Assembly (NCBI RefSeq): GCF_019891175.1
Contig: NZ_CP072600.1
Span: 1,116,001 to 1,180,000, forward strand
Reading direction: 5' to 3'
DNA: 64,000 nucleotides
Source of the DNA: Leptothermofonsia sichuanensis E412
GTDB lineage: Bacteria > Cyanobacteriota > Cyanobacteriia > Leptolyngbyales > Leptolyngbyaceae
Each line of letters begins with the position of its first letter. Position 1 is the stretch's first letter. Below the pieces are notes generated by a model that ran no database searches, had not been told where the DNA came from, and worked only from the letters and a program-made list of their open reading frames with translations. Shown here one piece after another: positions 28,279-37,545 of the stretch. A program made the translations under genes and the position numbers.

Positions 28279-28328
28279 ATAGCGTTTCTCAATTGAGAGC
28301 GATACCTTACACGCTTGAAACGGGCTAT
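28279..28328. repeat. C-family element, short copy C1
   Basis: TAGCGTTTCTCAATTGAGAG ... ACACGCTTGAAACGGGCTATA. These are the two ends of the C family (TATAGC..TTCTCAATTGA and CACCCTTGAAAAGGGCTATA) with most of the central palindrome missing. Confidence 0.65.
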
Positions 28329-28351
28329 AACAACACCTCAGATCTGGATCA

Positions 28352-29464
28352 TTAGATCTGGATCATCGCTGAGTATTCAGTCAGTAACTCATCGTAGGTC
28401 AGACTATCGGTTTCTTCCTGGGGACTCCAGAGCAACTCAAACACCATCAGGTAATCCGATGGCAGAGATGCCAGTTTTTCCAGTACTGCTTTTAAGGCAT
28501 CAGCCGTCTTGATCTCACTGAATAACGGCTGGTCGTGGGCAGTTCCAACCAGCAGGGTAACCACAATGTAAGAAGCCGGATCTTCATCAGGATCGGGCTT
28601 AAATGCTTTACGGCTGATGCGTCCACCCACATTGGTCAGGGTTTCAACACTAAATTTACTGCGCTCCGCAATGGATAGCTGATTGAACAGAGCCTCTGCA
28701 TCCGTGAGAGTCTTGACTGTTTCCGAACTGCCCAAAACGTGGGACCAGTTTTCGGGCGATCGCAGCAACGCCAGAGCAGACTCTTGCAATAGCTGCACCA
28801 GCCCTTCATGGGTACTGGTATCCACCTCCAGGCTCAGTTTGGTTAACTCCGTCTGGATATAGCGTGCCTGCGCCAGCAGTGCCACCTGAACTTTGCTAAC
28901 CGTGACGGTATCATTTGAGAGTTCATTCGAAACAGCGCCACCACCAGCGTTTCTGGCGGCTCGAATGCCCAGATAGACCAGGAAAAAGACCACACTACCA
29001 GCCACCCCTAACAGAATCAATCCTGCAATCCAGTCATTCTCCCCGGCTGTAGAAGCCGGAGAGCCGGAATAACCTGCCCCCGACTGATTAGCTGGATTGC
29101 TATTGGAAGGAGAATAGACTCGAGGTCCAACCGGAACTGGCACAATCACAGGATTTCGGTTGTAAGAACCACCCGGCTGTTGATAGGGTCTGTATTCCCA
29201 GGACGGATTGGAACCGGAAGGGCGGCTGGGACGGGAGAAGGAACTGCCAGAACTGGAGGGGCGGCTGGAACCGGAAGGACGACTGGACCCTGAAGACCGA
29301 GAGGGTGCACTCCGGAATGACCCGCCACCGCTGCGACCCCCACTGCTGCGGGCAAGCGCCTCTGCTCCCAGCCGGAAGTAAACTTCAGAGGATTCTGGGG
29401 ATAGGTAAAGGTTCACTGAACCCGCCAGCAGGATCCCCGCCGCGATCGCCGGGAGGCGCTTCAT
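28352..29464 (-). CDS. DUF1517 family membrane protein
   Basis: 370 residues from the ATG at 29464, which gives the better signal-like start (MKRLPAIAAGILLAGSVNLY). Next comes a low-complexity Ser/Gly/Arg/Pro region (about 40-110; SSRPSGSSRPSSSGSSFSRP), then a transmembrane helix (about 148-172, WIAGLILLGVAGSVVFFLVY), and a conserved soluble domain (about 190-370) with VQVALLAQARYIQTELTKL and SYIVVTLLVGTAHDQPLF. This order matches DUF1517 proteins of cyanobacteria and chloroplasts, whose role is unknown. Confidence 0.85.
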   Translation of the reverse strand: MKRLPAIAAGILLAGSVNLYLSPESSEVYFRLGAEALARSSGGRSGGGSFRSAPSRSSGSSRPSGSSRPSSSGSSFSRPSRPSGSNPSWEYRPYQQPGGSYNRNPVIVPVPVGPRVYSPSNSNPANQSGAGYSGSPASTAGENDWIAGLILLGVAGSVVFFLVYLGIRAARNAGGGAVSNELSNDTVTVSKVQVALLAQARYIQTELTKLSLEVDTSTHEGLVQLLQESALALLRSPENWSHVLGSSETVKTLTDAEALFNQLSIAERSKFSVETLTNVGGRISRKAFKPDPDEDPASYIVVTLLVGTAHDQPLFSEIKTADALKAVLEKLASLPSDYLMVFELLWSPQEETDSLTYDELLTEYSAMIQI

Positions 29465-29532
29465 TGTTTTGTGTCCCATGGGAAAAAGCCAGATTTGATT
29501 TGCGCAGTCATTCCACACCCCAATGCATCCAT

Positions 29533-29676
29533 TCTAGTAGTCTGCCAAATTAAATTTGATTGGTAACTGATTTACGGTCACACTCGTTACCAGGCTCTAG
29601 CCGTAACGAGGCCATGAACACACACCAATCACATCCAGGGTTGCGATCCATCAAAATTTCCCTGACAGACCACCAG
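29533..29676. repeat. Diverged B-like inverted-repeat element
   Basis: CTAGTAGTCTGCCAAATTAA at the left and AATTTCCCTGACAGACCACC at the right are inverted relatives of the B-family ends, but the interior does not match. It is followed by a D-family tail (ATAACCTGAAA ... GATTGAATCCGCGATCC) up to the trmD stop. Confidence 0.5.
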
Positions 29677-29771
29677 GTAGTTAAGAATCAACTACCTGAC
29701 GCTCAGGAACGAGGGTTTTATAACCTGAAACTTCAAACCCTGAATTTTTCGGTTGATTGAATCCGCGATCC

Positions 29772-30503
29772 TTAGCGCTCAACTTCGTTTGCCTCTCTCC
29801 CGTCTCCCCGCTTCCCGCTTTCTTCCAGCCACTTTTCATACAGATCCGGTCTGCGATCGCGGGTTCTCTGAATCTGCTGCTGTTTACGCCAGCGAGCAAT
29901 TTCGGCATGGTTGCCAGACAGCAATACATCCGGGACTGCCCAGTGGCGGAAGATGGGTGGACGGGTGTATTGGGGATAGTCCAGTAAGCCTGCCTCAAAG
30001 CTCTCGGTTTTGAGGGATTCTTCTTTACCAACGGTTCCCGGCAACAGGCGAATCGTGCCATTCAGCAGAGCGAGTGCCGGGATTTCACCACAGGTGAGGA
30101 CAAAATCCCCCAGGGACACTTCCCGGGTGACCAGGTTCAAGACCCGCTCGTCTACTCCCTCATAATGCCCACAAATAATGACTAACTGGTCATACCCGGT
30201 AGCAAATTCCTGAAACATTCGCTGGTTCATGGTTTCTCCCTGGGGTGTGGTCAGAATCACTTCCCGGCGGTGCCCTACAGGTAGAGATTCAACGGCAGCA
30301 AAAATTGGCTCTGGCTTCATTAGCATTCCCACCCCACCACCATAGGGTTCATCGTCTACCCGGTGGTGCCTGTCGATAGCAAAGTCCCGTGGATTGGTAA
30401 GCTGCACTTCAGCAATCCCTTTTGCCAGGGCTTTTCCCAATAAACCTGAGCGGAGGGGCGAGGCAAAAAAGTCGGGAAACAGGGTGACGATATCGAAGCG
30501 CAT
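29772..30503 (-). CDS. trmD: tRNA (guanine-N1)-methyltransferase TrmD
   Basis: 243 residues from ATG 30503. It starts MRFDIVTLFPDFFASPLRSG and has the SPOUT trefoil-knot motifs DDEPYGGGVGMLMKPEPIF, IICGHYEGVDERV, VSLGDFVLTCGEIPAL and FEAGLLDYPQYTRPP. The enzyme methylates G37 of tRNAs reading CNN and prevents +1 frameshifting. In many bacteria trmD is in an operon with rimM and rplS; here it stands alone, divergent from the cyanophycinase gene. Confidence 0.96.
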   Translation of the reverse strand: MRFDIVTLFPDFFASPLRSGLLGKALAKGIAEVQLTNPRDFAIDRHHRVDDEPYGGGVGMLMKPEPIFAAVESLPVGHRREVILTTPQGETMNQRMFQEFATGYDQLVIICGHYEGVDERVLNLVTREVSLGDFVLTCGEIPALALLNGTIRLLPGTVGKEESLKTESFEAGLLDYPQYTRPPIFRHWAVPDVLLSGNHAEIARWRKQQQIQRTRDRRPDLYEKWLEESGKRGDGREANEVER

Positions 30504-30715
30504 GGGATCCAAAAAAAGTCAGGAAAATTTACACTCATTTAAACTACGTCTCAATGATCTGGCATGATGCGTAATAGTAGTAAAGCCATCAGGCGGCAAC
30601 AATGAACAGAAGCAGTGTCCCTACTTCGGTTACGAAATTATTGGAGCGCTGGTTTTATGGTACGCCTGGGCGCGTCTCATCGCCGCAACTAGAGTTTCAG
30701 TCCTTTGGAGAGAAA

Positions 30716-31540
30716 ATGCCCCAGTCCACGAAAACAGCCATCATGGTGATTGGGGGAGCGGAAGACAAAGTTCATGGACGGGAGATCCTGTATAGCTTTT
30801 TTAATCGTTCTGGATCAACGGACGCCCGGATCGCGATCATTCCTTCCGCTTCCCGTGAACCTGCCATCATCGGCGATCGCTACCGCACCATTTTTCAAGA
30901 GATGGGGGCAAAGGGCATTGAAATTCTGGACATTCGCGATCGTGAACAGTGTGACGATCCCCTGCTGCACAGCTATGTGGAAAATTGCACGGGAGTGTTT
31001 ATGACCGGCGGCGACCAACTGCGTTTGTGTGGCTTGCTGGCAGATACCCCCCTGATGAAAACCATTCGTCAGCGGGCGCAACGGGGTGAAATTACCCTGG
31101 CTGGCACCAGTGCCGGAGCTGCCGTTATGGGTCATCATATGATTGCGGGAGGAGGAAGTGGGGAATCCCCCAATCGTTCCCTGGTCGATCTGACCACCGG
31201 GCTGGCCATCCTTCCCGAAGTCATTGTGGATCAGCACTTTCATAATCGGAATCGGATGGCCCGGTTGATCAGCGCGATCGCTGCTCACCCTGACAGGTTG
31301 GGGATTGGGATTGATGAAGATACCTGTGCTGTGTTTGAAGGAGATGGATTATTGCTGGTTATCGGCAAGGGTTGTGTGACTATCCTTGACCCGGCTGAGT
31401 TTTCCTATACCAACCATCCCCAGATTGGAGCTACCGATCCCATCAGTATGGGGAACTTACGTTTGCATGTGCTCAGTCATGGCGATCGCTTTGACCTGCA
31501 CAAACGAACCGCAACCTTCCCTGGTTCAAATTTTTTCTGA
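30716..31540 (+). CDS. cphB: Cyanophycinase
   Basis: 274 residues from the ATG at 30716, chosen over the longer frame from 30602 because GGAGAG precedes it and it gives the family length. The nucleophile motif GTSAGAAVM places the catalytic serine at residue 132, the known position in the Synechocystis enzyme. Other family patterns are MVIGGAEDKVHGREILYSFF, FMTGGDQLRLCGLLADTPL and VDQHFHNRNRMARL. It is a cytoplasmic S51-type serine peptidase that cuts cyanophycin into beta-Asp-Arg dipeptides, releasing stored nitrogen. cphA follows 461 bp downstream. Confidence 0.95.
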   Translation: MPQSTKTAIMVIGGAEDKVHGREILYSFFNRSGSTDARIAIIPSASREPAIIGDRYRTIFQEMGAKGIEILDIRDREQCDDPLLHSYVENCTGVFMTGGDQLRLCGLLADTPLMKTIRQRAQRGEITLAGTSAGAAVMGHHMIAGGGSGESPNRSLVDLTTGLAILPEVIVDQHFHNRNRMARLISAIAAHPDRLGIGIDEDTCAVFEGDGLLLVIGKGCVTILDPAEFSYTNHPQIGATDPISMGNLRLHVLSHGDRFDLHKRTATFPGSNFF

Positions 31541-32001
31541 AACCATCGACTCAAATCTTTATCTATGGTTAAACTCAATCCTAACCCTCCCAATGTTTCG
31601 CATAGATGACTTCAAAATAGATGGTTTCAAACAAAGCAGGTTATTCAGTATGCCAATGCCGTTTTGGAATCAAGGTGTCCGGTTTGTTGGAAAACTGTTC
31701 ATTCTGAACAGTTAGCTCTCTTTTTGCGTTTGAAACTGGGGTGTTACCTTTATTCACCAGCACTCCAACTCAATTTTCTACAAAATTTAATCGTTCAATG
31801 CAGTTCCTACTAACGTCATGTGCAACCTGGAAGCCAAGATCCCCGGTGTCTCCTGGACTTCAATCGAATTGACTGGCTAACCTCGCCAGACACCAGAGAT
31901 CTAAAGGTGGTCGCACTTCGCGTTACTATCCATTGCATTGAACCTGCAACCAGGACGGAACCAGATTTAACCGCCACAGAACCATACTTAAATCGTTAGC
32001 C
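31541..32001. other. Intergenic region between cphB and cphA
   Basis: 461 bp. It contains the E-family copy E2 (31809-31927) and no convincing gene. An independent cphA promoter could lie here. I see no clear NtcA site (GTA-N8-TAC), although both genes are nitrogen-related. Confidence 0.45.
31809..31927. repeat. E-family element, copy E2
   Basis: Matches E1 at CTAACG(T/C)CATG, GCAACCTG(G/A)AAGCC, TGGACTTCA, CCAGACACC and the CGTTACT end. Left and right ends are short inverted repeats. Confidence 0.6.
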
Positions 32002-34740
32002 ATGAAGATACTCAAAGTCCAGACACTACGGGGTCCCAACTACTGGAGCATTCGCCGTCAAAATCTGATCGTAATGCGTCTGGATCTGGAGGAACTGGCG
32101 GATAGACCGACAAATACCATCCCAGGCTTCTATGAGGGGTTAACAGAGATCTTACCCAGTCTGGTTGAACACTTTTGCTCCCCAGGTTGTCGGGGGGGAT
32201 TTCTCAGTCGGATCCGGGAAGGCACCATGATGGGGCATGTGATCGAGCACGTTGCCCTGGAGCTACAGGAACTGGCGGGAATGTCTGCTGGTTTTGGGCG
32301 TACCCGTGAAACCGCCACCCCTGGTGTTTACCAGGTCGTGTTCGAATATCTGGATGAGCAGGCTGGACGGTATGCCGGACGGGCGGCTGTACGCCTTTGC
32401 CAGAGCATTATCGATACAGGGCACTACCCCCAGGAAGAACTGGAGCAGGACCTGAAGGATCTGAAAATGCTCTGGGCAGAAGCATCCCTGGGTCCCAGTA
32501 CCGAGGTTCTGGTGAAAGAAGCTGAAGCCAGGGGTATTCCCTGGTTCCAGCTCAGTGCCCGCGCCATGATCCAGTTAGGCTATGGCGTGCACCAAAAGCG
32601 GCTACAGGCAACTCTCAGCAACAACACCAGTATTCTGGCGGTAGAGCTTGCCTGTGACAAAGAGGGAACCAAAAAAATTCTGCGGGATGCTGGGGTGCCG
32701 GTTCCCCGTGGTACAGTGATTGGCTACCTGGACGAACTGGCAGAGGCGATCGCCACGGTTGGTGGGTTTCCGATTGTGATCAAGCCCCTGGATGGCAATC
32801 ATGGACGTGGGATCACGATTGATATCAACTCCTGGGAAGCCGCAGAAGAAGCCTACGACGCCGCTAGAGAGGTTTCTCGCCAGATTATTGTAGAACGTTA
32901 CTATTGGGGACGAGATCACCGGATTCTGGTGGTAAATGGTAAGGTCGTTGCGGTGGCTGAACGGGTTCCTGCCCATGTCAGGGGAGATGGCAACTCAACC
33001 ATCGAAGAACTGATTAAACAAACCAACCAGGATCCCCGTCGAGGGGAGGGACACGACAACGTTCTGACCAAAATTGAGGTCGATCGTACAAGCTGGCAAT
33101 TACTTGAAAAACAGGGTTACACCCTGGACACGGTTCTGCCAGCGGGTGAAATTTGCTATTTGCGGGCAACTGCAAACCTGAGTACAGGCGGGACTGCGGT
33201 TGATCGCACGGATGATATTCACCCCGAAAATATCTGGCTGGCGCAACGAGTTGCCAAAATTATTGGCTTAGATATCGCCGGGATCGATGTGGTCACCCAG
33301 GATATCAGCCGTCCCTTACAGGAAGTGGATGGTGTGATTGTGGAAGTGAATGCGGCTCCTGGCTTCCGAATGCACGTCAGCCCCAGTGAAGGAATTCCCC
33401 GGAATGTGGCTGAACCTGTTCTAGATATGCTATTTCCGCCGGGGACTCCCAGCCGTGTACCCATTATTGCTATCACAGGGACCAACGGCAAGACAACTAC
33501 CACCCGCCTGATTGCCCACCTGTTCAAGCAAACCGGGCAGGTAGTAGGTTACACCACAACTGACGGCACCTATATTGGTGATTATCTGGTCGAACCGGGA
33601 GACAACACCGGACCCCAGAGTGCCCAGCTAATTCTGCAAGACCCGACGGTTGAAGTAGCGGTTTTAGAGAGTGCCCGGGGTGGAATTCTGCGCTCTGGGT
33701 TAGCCTTTAGCACCTGCGATGTAGGTGTTGTGTTGAACGTTGCAGCCGATCACCTGGGGATTGGAGATATCAACACCATCGATCAGATGGCCCAGGTGAA
33801 GAGTGTGGTGGCTGAAACTGTGATGCCGAACGGTTATGCGGTTTTGAATGCGGATGATCCCCTGGTGGCTGAAATGGCGGAGCGGGTCAAGGGACAGGTT
33901 GCCTACTTCTCGATGAATCCTGATAATCCTCTGATTCGTTACCATACCCAGCAGGGTGGATTGGCTGCCGTTTACGAAAATGGTTATCTATCGATTCTCA
34001 AAGGGGACTGGACCCTGCGAATTGACCAGGCCGTGAATGTACCTCTGACTCTGGCTGGCCGTGCCCCTTTTATGATTGCGAATGCCCTGGCGGCAAGCCT
34101 GGCAGCCTTTGTCCAGGGTGTACGGATTGAGGATATTCGGGCCGCTCTGGCGACTTTCTCGGCTTCAACTCAGCAAACACCTGGACGGATGAATCTGGTC
34201 AATCTGGGTACGTTTCATGCGCTGGTGGACTATGCTCACAATCCCCACAGCTATGAAGCACTGGCTGGCTTTGTGAAAAACTGGCCCGGTGAGCGCGTTG
34301 GTGTTGTGGGAGCACCGGGCGATCGCCGCGATGAGGACTTTGTGACCTTAGGGCGACTGTCTGCCCAGATGTTTGACCGCATCATTGTCAAAGAAGATGA
34401 TGACAATCGTGGTAAACCCCGCGGTGATGTTGCCAGACGAATTTGTGAAGGGATTGCTCAGGTCAAGCCCGATGCCCGGTTTGAAGTCATTCTGGATGAG
34501 ACAGAGGCAATTCAAGCGGCACTCAACTCCGCGTCTCTGAATGGATTAGTGGTGGTTCTACCCGAAAGTGTCAAGCGGGCAATCAGTCTGATTCAGGCTC
34601 GACTCCCCAGATCCCAGGAGGAAGAGGCTGTCCAACCTGTTTCTCCTCCCAATGGCTCCCATTTCATGACCAATAGTCATGAGCACCCGGAGCCTGCCTC
34701 CAAAGAGGCTGCTGAGTATGTTTCAACCGAGGTCGTTTAA
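32002..34740 (+). CDS. cphA: Cyanophycin synthetase
   Basis: 912 residues. N-terminal domain (about 1-160) starting MKILKVQTLRGPNYWSIRRQ; ATP-grasp domain (about 215-480) with GVPVPRGTVIGYLDELAEAI, VIKPLDGNHGRGITI and EVNAAPGFRMHVSPS; Mur-ligase-like domain (about 490-870) with P-loop ITGTNGKTTTTRLI near 492-505 and NVAADHLGIGDI. The two ATPase domains add Asp then Arg alternately to make cyanophycin, a nitrogen and carbon reserve. The C-terminal about 35 residues (rich in Pro, Glu, Ser) extend past the usual core end and look disordered. It is paired with cphB, as in most cyanobacteria. Confidence 0.97.
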   Translation: MKILKVQTLRGPNYWSIRRQNLIVMRLDLEELADRPTNTIPGFYEGLTEILPSLVEHFCSPGCRGGFLSRIREGTMMGHVIEHVALELQELAGMSAGFGRTRETATPGVYQVVFEYLDEQAGRYAGRAAVRLCQSIIDTGHYPQEELEQDLKDLKMLWAEASLGPSTEVLVKEAEARGIPWFQLSARAMIQLGYGVHQKRLQATLSNNTSILAVELACDKEGTKKILRDAGVPVPRGTVIGYLDELAEAIATVGGFPIVIKPLDGNHGRGITIDINSWEAAEEAYDAAREVSRQIIVERYYWGRDHRILVVNGKVVAVAERVPAHVRGDGNSTIEELIKQTNQDPRRGEGHDNVLTKIEVDRTSWQLLEKQGYTLDTVLPAGEICYLRATANLSTGGTAVDRTDDIHPENIWLAQRVAKIIGLDIAGIDVVTQDISRPLQEVDGVIVEVNAAPGFRMHVSPSEGIPRNVAEPVLDMLFPPGTPSRVPIIAITGTNGKTTTTRLIAHLFKQTGQVVGYTTTDGTYIGDYLVEPGDNTGPQSAQLILQDPTVEVAVLESARGGILRSGLAFSTCDVGVVLNVAADHLGIGDINTIDQMAQVKSVVAETVMPNGYAVLNADDPLVAEMAERVKGQVAYFSMNPDNPLIRYHTQQGGLAAVYENGYLSILKGDWTLRIDQAVNVPLTLAGRAPFMIANALAASLAAFVQGVRIEDIRAALATFSASTQQTPGRMNLVNLGTFHALVDYAHNPHSYEALAGFVKNWPGERVGVVGAPGDRRDEDFVTLGRLSAQMFDRIIVKEDDDNRGKPRGDVARRICEGIAQVKPDARFEVILDETEAIQAALNSASLNGLVVVLPESVKRAISLIQARLPRSQEEEAVQPVSPPNGSHFMTNSHEHPEPASKEAAEYVSTEVV

Positions 34741-34774
34741 GACCCCTCTCCATTCCCTTCAGCCTCTGTGGGGA

Positions 34775-35476
34775 CTAAAACTGTTTCATTCCGGTAAATT
34801 GAGTGGAACTGCCTGGAGCATTACCACTGCAAAAGGTTGAAACAATGCGTGCATCAAACACCTCAATCCGACAGTTACCGGAAGTCCTTCTGACCTGCAA
34901 ACGGTTCGCAGAGGAGGCAAAACTTTGCAACCGCCCCTGCAAAACAAAGCTATTCGGATTTCCAGAGCTGCCTCCCCGCAGACTGCTGATGGTGCCTTGA
35001 TACTGAATTTGTGTTCCGGTTCCTGGCGGCACAAACAGAGCCAGACTGAAGCGATTCTGGTTGAAGCTAAGGCTTGAATGCACCCGCATTCCCCGTCCAA
35101 AGACTGCACCACTGGCTGTTCCCCTTCCTTCAAATTGTCCTTCCGTTGGGGTGGAACTGCCTGGAGGAGAAGTAGGACCACCGCCGGTCAGCTTGACTGA
35201 CAAAACAAACCCATCAATGGTGTTGACGCGGCACTCTGCGGTTTGCCCGGTCCGGGTGTTCCGCATGAACAGGGTCCTTACTCCATTTTCAGCATCAATC
35301 GGACCGGCCCCCGTAACGGTAATATCCCGGGTTGCCACGACCATCTCTTCAGCCGTCCGCTGAATACAGGCATTGCTCGCTTTAGGAGGAATGGGCTGGG
35401 CGGTAACTGGATACGTCAGCAGTAACGCCATAGTGGCGATCGCACTGCTACCAAAAATTGTTTTCAAATGGCTCAC
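34775..35476 (-). CDS. Secreted protein of unknown function
   Basis: 233 residues with a GTG start at 35476 and a signal peptide (LKTIFGSSAIATMALLLTYP, cleavage near VTA-Q). The mature protein has an N-terminal region with two cysteines (SNACIQRTAEEMVVATRD and TAECRVNTIDG), a Gly/Ser/Pro linker (about 100-112), and a beta-rich C-terminal part with two more cysteines (GNCRIEVFDARIVSTFC). I do not recognise the family. It converges on cphA with only 34 bp between them. Confidence 0.65.
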   Translation of the reverse strand: MSHLKTIFGSSAIATMALLLTYPVTAQPIPPKASNACIQRTAEEMVVATRDITVTGAGPIDAENGVRTLFMRNTRTGQTAECRVNTIDGFVLSVKLTGGGPTSPPGSSTPTEGQFEGRGTASGAVFGRGMRVHSSLSFNQNRFSLALFVPPGTGTQIQYQGTISSLRGGSSGNPNSFVLQGRLQSFASSANRLQVRRTSGNCRIEVFDARIVSTFCSGNAPGSSTQFTGMKQF

Positions 35477-35741
35477 AAAACTACACTCCTCTATGTTTGA
35501 ACAGTACGTTTGAACGGTACCGACACTTTATGGCGATCGCCATGACAGTCAGGACAAATTAGCAAACGCGAACCCTGATCATCCGATCTTTTGCACTCTG
35601 TCCCCTGTTCCCTATCCCCTGTTCCCTGCCATAATTGCCATTACCGCGACTTTAACATTGCCGCCACAGAGAAAGATCGATGTCGAGCAACTTCACCCTC
35701 TTCTGGCGCCGTCTATGCGTTTCGAGCGTGATTAAAGAGGG

Positions 35742-36419
35742 TTAAAACGAAAACTCTTGCTCAAAGCTCTTGCGGGTCAGGGGTTGTTCGATCAGCAGAC
35801 CTTCACCACCGAGCGTTTTTAAGGGTTCTCCCTCAACAGATAACCAGACCTGGGCATTGGGATTCAGACTGGTGGCTGTGTAAAGAATTTGGGCAACTCT
35901 CGCGGTCATTGAGGCCGTGCCACCGCCTGTCGTAAATTCTTTTGAGAGATCAATGTGAACTCCGTCATCGCGGACAGCAAAGCTTCGTAATTGGGTATCG
36001 CGGGGAATGGTGGTGACAACCGTTGAGTTGGCAGGTCCAGCTAAAAGTTGCTCTGTGGCAGCTTTTAATAATGAACCAGAATCGCCTGTAGAACTTAACT
36101 TGACGGGAACCGGAGCCAGTTCGATTTCGCCACCTGAACCTTTGATCCAGTAAACTTGCAGGGTTTTTTCAGTTCCAGCGGGTGCTGGTTTAGTCTGGGG
36201 CTGTCCAATCTGGGTCGGCTCAGACACCCCTGGAGGAAATTTAGGTTCTTCCACTGGGGGTGATTCAGACCGCTGGGTTGCGGTTGGAGCAGAAGCATTG
36301 CGAGAGATCGTAGTCCATCCCCACCAGGCAACGGCGCTTCCGGTTGCCAGAATCAACACTGAAATACCTGCAACCACACCCATCGGAAGGCGACGAGTTG
36401 ACGGTTCATGGTCTTGCAT
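35742..36419 (-). CDS. GerMN domain membrane-anchored protein
   Basis: 225 residues from the ATG at 36419, which is preceded by a strong AGGAGG site, so it is preferred over an upstream frame start at 36455. A short cytoplasmic N-terminus is followed by a single membrane helix (MGVVAGISVLILATGSAVAW), a Pro-rich linker and a GerMN domain (about 85-215) with LQVYWIKGSGGEIELAPVPV, ATEQLLAGPA and VHIDLSKEFTTGGGTASMTA. GerMN domains occur in spore germination and cell-wall proteins; in cyanobacteria such proteins are thought to act in the periplasm, perhaps near peptidoglycan. Function is inferred from family only. Confidence 0.82.
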   Translation of the reverse strand: MQDHEPSTRRLPMGVVAGISVLILATGSAVAWWGWTTISRNASAPTATQRSESPPVEEPKFPPGVSEPTQIGQPQTKPAPAGTEKTLQVYWIKGSGGEIELAPVPVKLSSTGDSGSLLKAATEQLLAGPANSTVVTTIPRDTQLRSFAVRDDGVHIDLSKEFTTGGGTASMTARVAQILYTATSLNPNAQVWLSVEGEPLKTLGGEGLLIEQPLTRKSFEQEFSF

Positions 36420-36544
36420 GGAGTTCCTCCTGAAGATGAATTGCAGTTTGCCCAAAAAGATGAGGATGCCTGACTGTTACACCTGATTTTGAGTGGTTTA
36501 GGAAACATTACCGGGAACGTTGCCGTGACGCTCTTTAAACGGTT

Positions 36545-37351
36545 TTAGAACGCTGTCAGGTGTGGTTTGGATTCCGGTGCGACTTGCACGAACGCGGCCA
36601 CTTCCATCTGGTTTGCATCTATTTTAAGTCGCAGAATTCGAGCCGTAATTCCTAATTTTTCTAGCTGGCGCAGATCGGATCGTTCAAATACCCCATCGGC
36701 GATCGCCCTGACCAGGCTATCTGGAGCAGGTTCACCATTTAATTCAATCACTGGCTTCACCAGGCGCAATTGTCGTCCGGCTACAATCTCAATTCCTGTT
36801 TCCACGGAAATATCGAGGGTGGTTGGATCATCCTTTTCTTGCACCTGAACCTGTAGCCGTAGTCGCTGATCGTCCAAAAACTCAAGCTGAAGATGATTCA
36901 GGTTATAACGCTGAACCTGTCTGGCTTGCTGTCTACCCAGGACTCCAATGCCTGCTTTCCGCAGCCGCTCCACCACAGCAGGAGATTGGAATGCCTGCCC
37001 CATGTCCGCCTGATTAATGACAACCCGCACTCCTGTTTGGAGGGGTTGGAGAAGGCGGATTCTGCCACGCCGCCGCAGGCGACTGGCATCGATTTGAACG
37101 GGATCGGTTTCCACGTCCAGGGCTTCAATCCGCAGTCCTTCCAGAGGAAACAAGCCTCGTCCAGCAATGCGGATGCGATCGGCTTTTCCCTGTACCAGTT
37201 GATAACTGGGGGCATTGTCAATTCGGACCTGGAGGTGCTCAACCGCCGCCAGTTGTTTACGAATAACGTCTGCGGCAAGGCGATCGCTGACCATGCCCAC
37301 TGGGGAAATCAGGGTGATCAAGCCGGAGAGAAGAATAACCAGACTTTCCAT
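36545..37351 (-). CDS. DUF2993 family protein
   Basis: 268 residues from the ATG at 37351. The open frame extends to 37402, but those extra codons are encoded by a B-family repeat, so 37351 is preferred. A short hydrophobic N-terminus (LVILLSGLITLISPVGMVSD) is followed by a DUF2993 domain with ADVIRKQLAAVEHLQVRIDN, VQGKADRIRIAGRGLFPLEG and IEALDVETDPVQID. DUF2993 proteins resemble lipid-binding tubular domains and may act at the envelope. The B5 element ends only 9 bp upstream of the start codon, so it overlaps the place where the promoter and leader should be. Confidence 0.82.
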   Translation of the reverse strand: MESLVILLSGLITLISPVGMVSDRLAADVIRKQLAAVEHLQVRIDNAPSYQLVQGKADRIRIAGRGLFPLEGLRIEALDVETDPVQIDASRLRRRGRIRLLQPLQTGVRVVINQADMGQAFQSPAVVERLRKAGIGVLGRQQARQVQRYNLNHLQLEFLDDQRLRLQVQVQEKDDPTTLDISVETGIEIVAGRQLRLVKPVIELNGEPAPDSLVRAIADGVFERSDLRQLEKLGITARILRLKIDANQMEVAAFVQVAPESKPHLTAF

Positions 37352-37359
37352 AGGGAACA

Positions 37360-37458
37360 CTAGTGGTCTGTCAAGAATTATTTTGTGGGTTGAAAACCCC
37401 AAAATAATAACTTCTTCCTGATTCCAGACTCACAATTTCAAGGTTGACGAACCACTAG
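37360..37458. repeat. B-family miniature element, copy B5 (best preserved)
   Basis: Ends CTAGTGGTCTGTCAA and TTGACGAACCACTAG match as inverted repeats at 13 of 15 positions. The core is GTGGGTTGAAAACCCC. It directly abuts the F1 element at its right end. Confidence 0.85.
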
Positions 37459-37545
37459 AGCATCGGTTCAGGATTCCAGAAAATCGGATTTCTGGTGAGA
37501 AATTCAACGAAACCTGGGTATCCGGTAGAAGAAATCGGATTTCTG
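37459..37545. repeat. F-family element, copy F1, overlapping the methyltransferase 3' end
   Basis: Shares GGTGAGAAATTCAACGAAAC, AGAAGAAATC and GCATCGGTTCAG with F2 at 52590-52677, which is in the opposite orientation. About 42 bp of it lie inside the coding sequence of the methyltransferase. Confidence 0.7.
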